Shown here piece after piece: positions 26,157 through 33,491 of a stretch of 59,125 nucleotides of DNA. The stretch lies in NCBI RefSeq assembly GCF_017873605.1, contig NZ_JAGGKI010000028.1, positions 1 to 59,125 of the forward strand, given 5' to 3'. Each line of letters starts with the position of its first letter. The first letter of the stretch is position 1. This DNA is from Paenibacillus lactis (GTDB taxonomy: Bacteria > Bacillota > Bacilli > Paenibacillales > Paenibacillaceae). The notes below the pieces were generated by a model. It worked only from the letters and a program-made list of their open reading frames with translations, had not been told where the DNA came from and did not search any database. The position numbers were made by a program, and so were the translations under genes.

Positions 26157-27416
26157 TTATAAGTTAATGAATGCGGTACGCTGTTTGGAGCTGTACTGAA
26201 CATCAAAACCAAGACCCGATGCAATGACGGCAAGCGGAACATAGGTCTTGTCTTCCTTGCCTACCTTATGCAGAAAAGCAGGCGTATCGATCGGAACGTT
26301 CGTGCCGTTTACTTTCACAAACTTCTTGCCGATCGTGACTACAACCGTTTTATCTCCATATGTGATGGTAGCGCTTGAGGTTTTATTCTCCCACTTCGTC
26401 GTTGCCCCCACCGCATTAACGATATCTTGAATCGCCACGTAGTTCATATTGTCGCGAAGAATCGGTTTGTACGGCGTATTGAGCTCCTGTCCCTTGACGA
26501 CGATCCGCATCGGCTGACCCTGCTCCTGCACCGGCGGCTGCTTATAGCTGCCCCAGATCGTCTCCGCAAATACGGTTGCCATCGTCTCGTAACCGTACTG
26601 GTTCGGATGGATATCATCCTTAAGGATATGCGTCATCGTAATCTCAGATCCCACGAAGGCTTCCGCTACATGCGCTACCTTGATATCCGCGCCTTGGTTC
26701 GCGAAGCTCGCAGCGATGTCATCCACGAGCTTGGTGAAATGGCCGGCCGCTTCCAGCAGCTTCGCATAAGCAGCCTCGCCCGCCAGTTTAGGAATCGGAT
26801 TATACTGGTCCGCGATGACGATGGTCGCATCCGGATTCAGCAGCCGCAGATTACCGATGACGGCGGTGACGTTCTCGGTGTACTGTGCAAACAGCTCCTG
26901 CAGCTTGGCTGCGAGCTGCTCCTCACTCAGCTTGTCGATCGTGCCGACCAGGCTCATCATATCATTGCCGCCGATGGTAATGGTAATCAGATCCGCTTCG
27001 GCGATTGCGGCTTTCGCTTTGGGTGCGTCCGCTCCGATCTGCTTCGCGCGCGGGTCCGCCAGCCCAGGCTGCAGCTCCTCGGCTGTTAGAGAACGTCCAT
27101 CAACGATGGCCTGAAGGTAATGGTCCAGTCCGTCCGTCTTCAATCCGGCTATCCCTAGGTTCGTCAATTCGGTTCTTCCGTAGAAAAGCCCTTGTTCATA
27201 TAAACGTTCGACGAAACCATACAGCTTGTTCAAATCCACTCCCGGCTCATAACCGACCGTGAGCGAGTCTCCCAGCGTTACAATTCGGTATGTAGTATCC
27301 TCCTTTACGCTGCCCCCATCGGCAAACACCGTGGCTGCACCCGGGCCAAGCAGCGTTACGGCCAGCATCAGAAATCCTGTTACCGCTGCCAGCCTCTTCT
27401 TCCATTGTTTGAACAT
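26157..27416 (-). CDS. Secreted SGNH/GDSL hydrolase with stalk domain
   Basis: A 419-residue exported protein: signal peptide (RLAAVTGFLMLAVTLLGPGAATVFA), SGNH hydrolase domain (about 40-300), then a copper-amine-oxidase-like stalk domain (VKGQELNTPYKPILRDNMNY...). All four SGNH blocks are present: Ser in TLGDSLTVG, Gly in LGIAGLKT, Asn in IGGNDMM, Asp and His in DDIHPNQYG. Likely an esterase or lipase acting on wall or extracellular carbohydrate. The open frame continues to 27950, but ATG 27416 with an upstream GGGAG and a good signal peptide is the real start. Confidence 0.92.
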   Translation of the reverse strand: MFKQWKKRLAAVTGFLMLAVTLLGPGAATVFADGGSVKEDTTYRIVTLGDSLTVGYEPGVDLNKLYGFVERLYEQGLFYGRTELTNLGIAGLKTDGLDHYLQAIVDGRSLTAEELQPGLADPRAKQIGADAPKAKAAIAEADLITITIGGNDMMSLVGTIDKLSEEQLAAKLQELFAQYTENVTAVIGNLRLLNPDATIVIADQYNPIPKLAGEAAYAKLLEAAGHFTKLVDDIAASFANQGADIKVAHVAEAFVGSEITMTHILKDDIHPNQYGYETMATVFAETIWGSYKQPPVQEQGQPMRIVVKGQELNTPYKPILRDNMNYVAIQDIVNAVGATTKWENKTSSATITYGDKTVVVTIGKKFVKVNGTNVPIDTPAFLHKVGKEDKTYVPLAVIASGLGFDVQYSSKQRTAFINL

Positions 27417-27502
27417 ACCTTCACTCTCCCTAGATTTATTCGATATCCTCCTTATTTTACCACCTGCGTCCCTGATTGGGTACAAAGCCCTCCCTTGCAG
27501 AA

Positions 27503-27835
27503 CTATCCCTTCCCATTTCTTTTCATGAGCAGGTAAGCAATTAAATAACCTGCGGACGTTACGCCGAACAACGCGAAGATGCCCGGAGTTCCAGCCAAGT
27601 ACAGACTCGGCAGCACCGACCATAAGAAGGCAATCAGCATTAACGGTTTCCACGGTCCGAACAGCGAGATCAGTGCGATCACACCAGGTAGAAAGAGCAT
27701 GAGAAAGGTGTTCCGTGCCGCATCTGCATTCACCGTATCCGTATACGGATTGAAAAATATAAGGATGCACCACAACAACATGGAGCCGATGCCTGATACG
27801 GCACCCGCAATATGAAACGTCCGCAGCCCTCTCAT
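27503..27835 (-). CDS. Small membrane protein of unknown function
   Basis: A 110-residue protein with about four hydrophobic helices (VSGIGSMLLWCILIFF; LFLPGVIALISLF; LIAFLWSVLPSLYLA; GVTSAGYLIAYLLM) and a basic C-terminus. GAGGAGG lies 7 bases before ATG 27835 (MRGLRTF); the ATG at 27841 is too near it. I do not recognise a family. Confidence 0.7.
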   Translation of the reverse strand: MRGLRTFHIAGAVSGIGSMLLWCILIFFNPYTDTVNADAARNTFLMLFLPGVIALISLFGPWKPLMLIAFLWSVLPSLYLAGTPGIFALFGVTSAGYLIAYLLMKRNGKG

Positions 27836-27945
27836 CTTCATGCCTCCTCACTATAATCCTGTCCTTGAATACATATCTGCTTTTTTGCTCCTGCAGAAAA
27901 CGCGTGTGCTTTATGCCCTCCGAAGTTCCGCTACTAAGAACGGTA

Positions 27946-27992
27946 TACAAAAAAAAGAAAATGGACAGCCTCCTTAATCGCGCTGTCCATTC
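27946..27992 (-). terminator. Terminator of the small charged-protein gene
   Basis: Minus-strand ATGGACAGC pairs with GCTGTCCAT, followed by TTTTCTTTTTTTT. Confidence 0.85.
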
Positions 27993-28059
27993 CTGTAATG
28001 CTTATACAGTTGCTTGCCGTATTCACGGCTTCTAACCGGGCAGGGCCTGACTCCATTCA

Positions 28060-28356
28060 TCAAGAGGACGCATCCCCTTGCTCCTTGCGGTCCTGCTCCG
28101 GCTTCGGCTCGTTACGCTTGCCCGCCTGCTCCATGTATTTGTCGTAACGGCCATCGATTTCCTTCGCGATGCTACGGTATTTCAGTGTTTCTTCCACGAT
28201 GGGGTCGAGCTGGGTCTGAATCCGGATCTCGTATTTCGGAGAGACCTGACGGCGCTCCTCCTGCTCCCGATCCTTCCTCTCCATCTCGCCTTCAGTCAAC
28301 ATCTCGCTAAGCCGGCGTTCCAAATCCTGATCTGATTTCTCATTCATCTCACGCAT
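28060..28356 (-). CDS. Small, highly charged protein of unknown function
   Basis: A 98-residue cytoplasmic protein, rich in Glu, Arg, Lys and Gln and probably helical (LERRLSEMLTEGEMERKDRE). It ends in a disordered acidic/basic tail. AAAGGAG lies just before two in-frame ATGs (28356 and 28347); neither spacing is ideal. It is followed by a good terminator, which supports a real gene. No family recognised. Confidence 0.6.
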   Translation of the reverse strand: MREMNEKSDQDLERRLSEMLTEGEMERKDREQEERRQVSPKYEIRIQTQLDPIVEETLKYRSIAKEIDGRYDKYMEQAGKRNEPKPEQDRKEQGDASS

Positions 28357-28490
28357 AACTCCTTTAACAAGCTGTTGTAGACGCTGCCATCTTGATACTT
28401 CTATCTTACATTACCCTCAACCGCCGGTATCTTATCCGGCCTTTCGTAATTTCCATCTGACCTCTTGCCGATTGTTTGGCCAAGTCAGTC

Positions 28491-29363
28491 TTAACGAACG
28501 GAGCCCTCGCCCGCTTCCTTCAGCGTATCCAGCAAGCCTTGGTGGATCAAGCTGTTGGTCGCCGCTATATTCCGTACGGACAGATCGAACGGACGGCCAT
28601 CGGTGTCCGTCACCGCTCCGCCGGATTCCTGAACCAGCAGGGCCCCTGCGGCGATATCCCAGGCGCTCAGCCCGTGCTCCCAGTATCCGCTTAAGCGTCC
28701 GGCGGCAACGTACGCCAGATGAAGGGCGGCGGAGCCCCCGGCTCTTACATTGCGCACCCTCGGCAAGAGGGCGTGAAGCTCGGCCATGTTCAGCGGCAGA
28801 TTAACCTTGCTGTCAATCGGGAATCCGGTCGCAAGCAAGCTCTCCGACAGCTGGCTCTCCTTGGATACATACGTAGGATTGCCGTGCACATAGGCCCCTT
28901 TTCCCTTCTCGGCCACAAACAATTCGTCCCGCGAAGGATCGTAAATCACCCCGACGATCACTTCTCCGCGATGGGCTAGCGCGATGGAGACGGAATAGAA
29001 CGGGAAACCATGGACGTAATTCGTCGTCCCGTCAACCGGGTCGATAATCCAGAGATACTCCTCTTCCTGGGCCGCCTTCAGCGCCCGTGCGGCAGCTTCG
29101 GCCCCAGGCTCAACCCCTTCCTCTCCTAGAATCACGTGGTCCGGGAAGTGAGTGAGAATCAGCTTCCGGATCATCTGCTCGGCCCCTTTGTCCACTTCCG
29201 TGACAATATCTTGAGGCGATGTTTTGGTGCTGAGCTGTTTCACGGATCCGAGTCTGCTCTTAATCCACTCCCCCGCCTTCGCGGCACAATTAATCGCAAC
29301 GGCAGTGTAACTCTTACTGCTGACTACATAAGGAGTCTTGTCATTCTCGTTCAAAGCGCTCAC
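28491..29363 (-). CDS. Inositol monophosphatase-family phosphatase
   Basis: A 290-residue magnesium-dependent phosphatase (IMPase/SuhB-like). Metal-binding motifs are VTEVDKGAE, GEEGVE, the signature IIDPVDGTTNYVHGFPFYSVSI, and SAWDIAAGALLVQESGG. Substrates of such enzymes include inositol phosphates, histidinol phosphate, NADP or PAP; the sequence does not decide. The start is GTG 29363 with a weak site; no better internal start exists before the conserved domain. A C-terminal Ser/Arg end is normal. Confidence 0.9.
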   Translation of the reverse strand: MSALNENDKTPYVVSSKSYTAVAINCAAKAGEWIKSRLGSVKQLSTKTSPQDIVTEVDKGAEQMIRKLILTHFPDHVILGEEGVEPGAEAAARALKAAQEEEYLWIIDPVDGTTNYVHGFPFYSVSIALAHRGEVIVGVIYDPSRDELFVAEKGKGAYVHGNPTYVSKESQLSESLLATGFPIDSKVNLPLNMAELHALLPRVRNVRAGGSAALHLAYVAAGRLSGYWEHGLSAWDIAAGALLVQESGGAVTDTDGRPFDLSVRNIAATNSLIHQGLLDTLKEAGEGSVR

Positions 29364-29467
29364 TCTACTTTCTATATCAATCTATTGATTGTTAACATCC
29401 CTTTATCCTATTCCGGTATTACGAAACAGGAGCGGGCAGCGTTTCTCAAAATTTCGCCTATTTCAAC

Positions 29468-29517
29468 AAAAGTCCGTTCCTTGCGGAGCAGTGAATGCTT
29501 GGCGAGAACGAACTTTT
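29468..29517 (-). terminator. Terminator of uvsE
   Basis: Minus-strand AAAAGTTCGTTC pairs with GAACGGACTTTT around a 26-base loop, followed by GTTGAAA. Confidence 0.6.
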
Positions 29518-29615
29518 CTGCGTGTATGTCATGGGAATCATCCTCTATCTTCCACTTTCACCGTACCTTAAAATCCCTCCGGATGCAAGAGGACCGTCCG
29601 CTCGTTCTACTCGTT

Positions 29616-30617
29616 CTATGGATGGATCTCCACAGAGGCCCCGTCCAAGATCGTGACGCCCTCATTCTTATACTCTGCCAGCTCCTTCATGAGCCCGAAC
29701 AGAGCGCCGTCCTTCATCTTCGCCTCGATCATGACATCCACCCGCGGCGTTTCTCCTGCAATGTTCCGTAAAAAGGCCAGCAGCGGCACCACGTCCACCC
29801 CATCGGCATGGCTGCGGATGTCCGCCGGGCTTTTCGGACTGGATACATGGATCTTCGGGGGCAGCGGCTGCCCGGGATCCGACCCGGCCTGGGCGAGCGG
29901 CGTCTCCCAAGTGCGAAAGATCTCAGGCCACAGCTCCCATGGCGCTTCGCCGTCATTGTTCACCCATTGGTGGTGAATGTCGAGCACCATCGGAACCCCC
30001 GTCGCTTTGGATACCGCCAGCGTCTCCTGTGCCGTAAAGGTCTTATCGTCGTTCTCCAGCGTCAGACGCTCCTTGATACGCTGGTCAAGTTCATGAAAGT
30101 GCTCGATGAACCGGGAGGCCGCCGATGGCTTGTCCCCATAAGCGCCTCCGATATGGATGTTGTTTTTCATCGCTGCCGGCAGCCCCATCGCTTCAAGCAT
30201 ATCGACATGTGCGTTCAAGTCGCGTATGGAACTAGCGAGCACCTCAGGCCTGGGCGTACTGAGCACCGTAAAATGGTCCGGATGGAAGGATACCCTCATG
30301 CCGTGCTTTTTCACGTAGTCTCCGATCGCCCGAAAACCTTCCTGCAAGGCAGGGAACGGATCCCAGTCCCGCATATCGTTATGGGTTGCCAGCGGAATCA
30401 GCTTGGAGGAAAAGCGGTACACCATAATATCATGCGCTGCGTTGTGCTTCAACAGGCGAAGCGTATTATGAAGATTTTCATTCGCGATCCGCTCCAGCTT
30501 ATGTATGCCGGCCTCGCGGTCATTCAGCTTCAGAAAACTCTTCATCGTCATGGTCTTGGAGGGAGAAGCATTCTGAACGACCGTGGACATGGCTACATAT
30601 CCGAATCTTACGATCAT
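29616..30617 (-). CDS. uvsE: UV DNA damage endonuclease
   Basis: A 333-residue TIM-barrel endonuclease (UVDE family) that nicks 5' of UV photoproducts and starts an alternative excision repair. The family N-terminus VRFGYVAMS, the central YRFSSKLIPLATH, RVSFHPDHFTVL and the metal-site motifs MVLDIHHQWVN and DVMIEAKMKD are all present. Its ATG overlaps the stop of the preceding small gene as ATGA, so the two are translationally coupled. Length is normal. Confidence 0.95.
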   Translation of the reverse strand: MIVRFGYVAMSTVVQNASPSKTMTMKSFLKLNDREAGIHKLERIANENLHNTLRLLKHNAAHDIMVYRFSSKLIPLATHNDMRDWDPFPALQEGFRAIGDYVKKHGMRVSFHPDHFTVLSTPRPEVLASSIRDLNAHVDMLEAMGLPAAMKNNIHIGGAYGDKPSAASRFIEHFHELDQRIKERLTLENDDKTFTAQETLAVSKATGVPMVLDIHHQWVNNDGEAPWELWPEIFRTWETPLAQAGSDPGQPLPPKIHVSSPKSPADIRSHADGVDVVPLLAFLRNIAGETPRVDVMIEAKMKDGALFGLMKELAEYKNEGVTILDGASVEIHP

Positions 30618-30931
30618 GCATGGTCCCCGAAGAACATTTCGTGAGCCAGCGCCGTCTGGACGCGGGATTCCTCATCCGTCAGCTTGCGGATCAGCTGCAG
30701 CTCGACCGAAGTGACTTCGCGTCCTTGGAAATTGATCTCGGATACGCATGCCGTAATCAGCACGATGGCTACCGCTCGGTTATCCGGCGTGTAGGCAATC
30801 ACCTTCTGTCCTGTCGGAAACACACGAAGGCCGTCCTTCAGCATTTTGCCTCGTCCGTATTCCAGCAGCTCGTAGAGCTCTTGCTCGCTCTTAAACTTGC
30901 AGACGGAGTTAAACTCGGTTTGAAATCCCAT
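30614..30931 (-). CDS. Small conserved protein upstream of uvsE (function unknown)
   Basis: A 105-residue soluble protein with a mixed alpha/beta pattern (MGFQTEFNSVCKFKSEQELY... FPTGQKVIAYTP... VTSVELQLIRKLTDEE). The start is well defined by AGGAAGAGG upstream. The opening MGFxxEFN and the phrase GLRVFPTG recall the DUF2584 family, but I cannot confirm membership. The ATGA overlap with uvsE implies co-expression, so a link with DNA repair is possible but unproven. Confidence 0.7.
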   Translation of the reverse strand: MGFQTEFNSVCKFKSEQELYELLEYGRGKMLKDGLRVFPTGQKVIAYTPDNRAVAIVLITACVSEINFQGREVTSVELQLIRKLTDEESRVQTALAHEMFFGDHA

Positions 30932-30968
30932 AAGACCTCTTCCTTTCCTGCTTAAATATTAGACTCAA

Positions 30969-31002
30969 GGGGAGCCGTGATCAGTTGTTCGCGGACTCCC
31001 CC
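30969..31002 (-). terminator. Candidate terminator of ddl
   Basis: Minus-strand GGGGAGTCCG pairs imperfectly with CGGCTCCCC. The following sequence is only moderately T-rich. Confidence 0.45.
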
Positions 31003-31028
31003 TGGCTATTCATATCCGATTGTAAGTC

Positions 31029-32123
31029 TTAAGCCTGATTCTCGTAAATCAACGCCTGTTTGCGGTTGTAGCGCTCCAGGCCGAGCTCAATCATCCGGTC
31101 AAGCAGCTCGCGGTAAGACATGCCTGTCTCCCGCCACAAGAGCGGATACATGCTGAACGGCGTAAAGCCCGGCATCGTATTGACCTCATTGATCAGAATC
31201 GCGCCGTCCGATCGGCGGAGGAAGAAGTCCGCGCGGGTGATGCCGCTGCCCTCGATCGCCTTGAAGGCCGATATGGCCAGCTCGCGCAGCCGGTCGGCCG
31301 TATCCGGATCGATATCGGCAGGGATCTGCATCTTGGACTGTCCGCTGATATATTTTGCCGCGTAATCATAGTATTCACTCGAAGAGACGATTTCACCCGG
31401 GACCGAAGCCATCGGCTCATCGTTACCGAGTACGCTGACCTCCACCTCGCGGGCATCCACGAATTCTTCAACAATGATCTTGTTGTCGAAGCGAAGCGCG
31501 GTTTCAATCGCGGCTTTCAGCTGCTCCCGGTCCTTCGCTTTGGATATGCCGACGCTGGAGCCCAGATTGGCCGGCTTGACGAAGCTCGGGAAGCCCAGTT
31601 TGTCCTCAATCCCTTGAAGCAGCTCATGCTGATTGCGCTCCCACTGGGATCTGGTAAAGCTGCAGTATTCGCATTGCGGCAGTCCCGCCTGGGCGAACAG
31701 CTTTTTCATGACGACTTTATCCATGCCTGCAGCAGAGGCAAGCACCCCGGTTCCGACATAAGGAATATCCGCCATTTCGAACAGTCCCTGAATCGTTCCG
31801 TCCTCACCGAACGTTCCGTGCAGCAGCGGAAACATGATGTCAACTACCGGCTCTTCACTTCCATACAGTCTGCTGAACACCGCATTCAGCGCGGTACGGG
31901 TGCCTTCCCCCTCGGCGAGCTTGAGCTCCTCCTGATCGGAGAACGGCGCCGTCAGCTTCGTGCCGATCCTCCATGCTCCCTGCTTCGAAATATAAAATGG
32001 CATGATATCATATTTGTCGAAATCAAAAGCGTTCATGACGGCGAAGGCTGTCGACAGCGACACCTCATGCTCCCCCGATTTCCCTCCGTATACCAAGCCG
32101 ACCGTTAATTTATCCTGTCCCAT
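31029..32123 (-). CDS. ddl: D-alanine--D-alanine ligase
   Basis: A 364-residue ATP-grasp enzyme forming the D-Ala-D-Ala end of the peptidoglycan stem. The N-terminal domain has VYGGKSGEHEVSLSTA; the glycine-rich loop is NLGSSVGISKAK; the C-terminal magnesium and substrate site is ADFFLRRSDGAILINEVNTMPGFTPFSMYP. ATG 32123 follows AGAGAGGT; the frame running to 32276 lacks a site and overlaps the upstream gene. It is 46 bases downstream of an amidase-like gene and probably co-transcribed with it. Confidence 0.95.
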   Translation of the reverse strand: MGQDKLTVGLVYGGKSGEHEVSLSTAFAVMNAFDFDKYDIMPFYISKQGAWRIGTKLTAPFSDQEELKLAEGEGTRTALNAVFSRLYGSEEPVVDIMFPLLHGTFGEDGTIQGLFEMADIPYVGTGVLASAAGMDKVVMKKLFAQAGLPQCEYCSFTRSQWERNQHELLQGIEDKLGFPSFVKPANLGSSVGISKAKDREQLKAAIETALRFDNKIIVEEFVDAREVEVSVLGNDEPMASVPGEIVSSSEYYDYAAKYISGQSKMQIPADIDPDTADRLRELAISAFKAIEGSGITRADFFLRRSDGAILINEVNTMPGFTPFSMYPLLWRETGMSYRELLDRMIELGLERYNRKQALIYENQA

Positions 32124-32169
32124 GAATAACCTCTCTCTTGTACGTTTTGCAGCATGATGCGCGCACGCC

Positions 32170-33192
32170 TTAAAAATAATCGGGGATATGATAGAACCGG
32201 TACTTGGTCTTGTCATTCCACGCATACGAATCGCGATAGTCCCAGTACCGGTGGCGACTGGACACCGTATGGGCATTCACCAGCGGCATGCCGCCTGCGT
32301 CAAACGCCGTGACGATCGTGCTGTGCTGGAAGGCGCCGTCGCCGTCCCAGTCGTACACGATCACATCGCCGAGCATAAGCTGCTCCGGCCGTTCGACCAA
32401 TTCGCCCCGCAGACCCGTCGTGCTGGTGTACAAGTAATTCGCAAAGCTGTTCGAAACCGCCCAGCTGTAGCTCCACCATTCTCGGCCGCCCACATATCCC
32501 TTGTACCACCATCCCGATTCTCTTTTACCAGTATAGTGGATTGGGGCTTTGCCTGCAAAGAGGCACTGGGATATATAATTCGTGCAATCCACATCGAATT
32601 CGGCGAACTCCGGATTTCCCGAATCCCACCAGCGGTCCGCATAAGCTGCGGCTGCCTCCCGCTCGTAGCGGCCCGATCTCGGGCTCATTCCCGCCGCATA
32701 CACACGTCCGTTCATGAACGGAAGCGAAGGCTCGCGCCCGGCCGCAGACGGGTCTGCACTCAGGTTCCCAGCCTGCTGCAGCGGATGGCGTTCGTCCTCC
32801 AGCCGCTCGATGCCGACGATCAGCCAGGCGTCGCCGTCGCGGATCAGGGTAAGGCGCTCGCGCGTAACGATATCCTCCCGATGCGTCATCCCTCTTTTTT
32901 CATAATAAAAGACGCTGCTGAGCCTGACGTCGGCAACGACGTCATCCTCCGTCTCCCTTAGGATGCGCTGAAGCCGGGCCCGGGTTTCGCTCTTGAGCGG
33001 CACAACCTCCCGTTCTTCGTACCATGCTTGGAGCCGGAACTGCCTCTCGCCTCTCTCTACCAAGTAATTCAAATCCGCTACAATTTGCTCTTTCAGGCCT
33101 GAAGAATAGTCGACCCGGTTTTGGTTGTATTGATTGACATAAATATATAAGCTTTGCTTCCAAGGCTTCTCCGCTTGCTGCAGACTACTCAT
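32170..33192 (-). CDS. Amidase-domain protein (Amidase_6-like)
   Basis: A 340-residue protein. The N-terminal 150 residues form an NTF2-like or helical region (LYIYVNQYNQNRVDYSSGL, AWYEEREVVPLK). The C-terminal 170 carry the Amidase_6 pattern: RWWDSGNPEFAEFDVDCTNYISQCL with the candidate catalytic Cys, and HSTIVTAF with the His. This cysteine peptidase/amidase type occurs in wall-active proteins, yet no signal peptide is visible from the ATG at 33192. The upstream neighbour region is noncoding and ddl follows, so a peptidoglycan link is plausible. Function not proven. Confidence 0.75.
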   Translation of the reverse strand: MSSLQQAEKPWKQSLYIYVNQYNQNRVDYSSGLKEQIVADLNYLVERGERQFRLQAWYEEREVVPLKSETRARLQRILRETEDDVVADVRLSSVFYYEKRGMTHREDIVTRERLTLIRDGDAWLIVGIERLEDERHPLQQAGNLSADPSAAGREPSLPFMNGRVYAAGMSPRSGRYEREAAAAYADRWWDSGNPEFAEFDVDCTNYISQCLFAGKAPIHYTGKRESGWWYKGYVGGREWWSYSWAVSNSFANYLYTSTTGLRGELVERPEQLMLGDVIVYDWDGDGAFQHSTIVTAFDAGGMPLVNAHTVSSRHRYWDYRDSYAWNDKTKYRFYHIPDYF

Positions 33193-33378
33193 ACCTCTCT
33201 CCTCCTCTTAACCTGGCCTAACGCACGGTTCCCTATCACAACTATATGAAGCAAGGAAGCGGGCTATGAACCCGCTCCAAGAACAGCCCTCCATGACCGC
33301 TTCGGCAGACGCTTGCAGGGACGCTGAAAACAGGCGGATTTCCACCGTTTTGAAATACTTTTCTTCTATAAAAAATGC

Positions 33379-33407
33379 TTTACGTAGCGGCTTGAAATCG
33401 TTATACT
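33379..33407 (+). promoter_or_regulatory. Aconitase promoter
   Basis: TTTACG (33379-33384), 17-base spacer, TATACT (33402-33407), 85 bases before the start codon. ATAA followed by a TTTA half-site just upstream (from about 33367) is weakly like a CcpC-type operator, which controls citB in Bacillus. Confidence 0.6.
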
Positions 33408-33491
33408 TAGAGTGTGTGAATTATGAAATTGGGTTTCATCTAGTGAAACAACTGACAGTTGAACTCAGAAATGACTCAAGGAGGTTCAGGT

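Noticed and set aside
26157..27950. 597-codon version of the SGNH hydrolase
   Set aside because: The first 178 codons carry no signal peptide and overlap a separate small gene; the ATG at 27416 has a site and a proper signal peptide.
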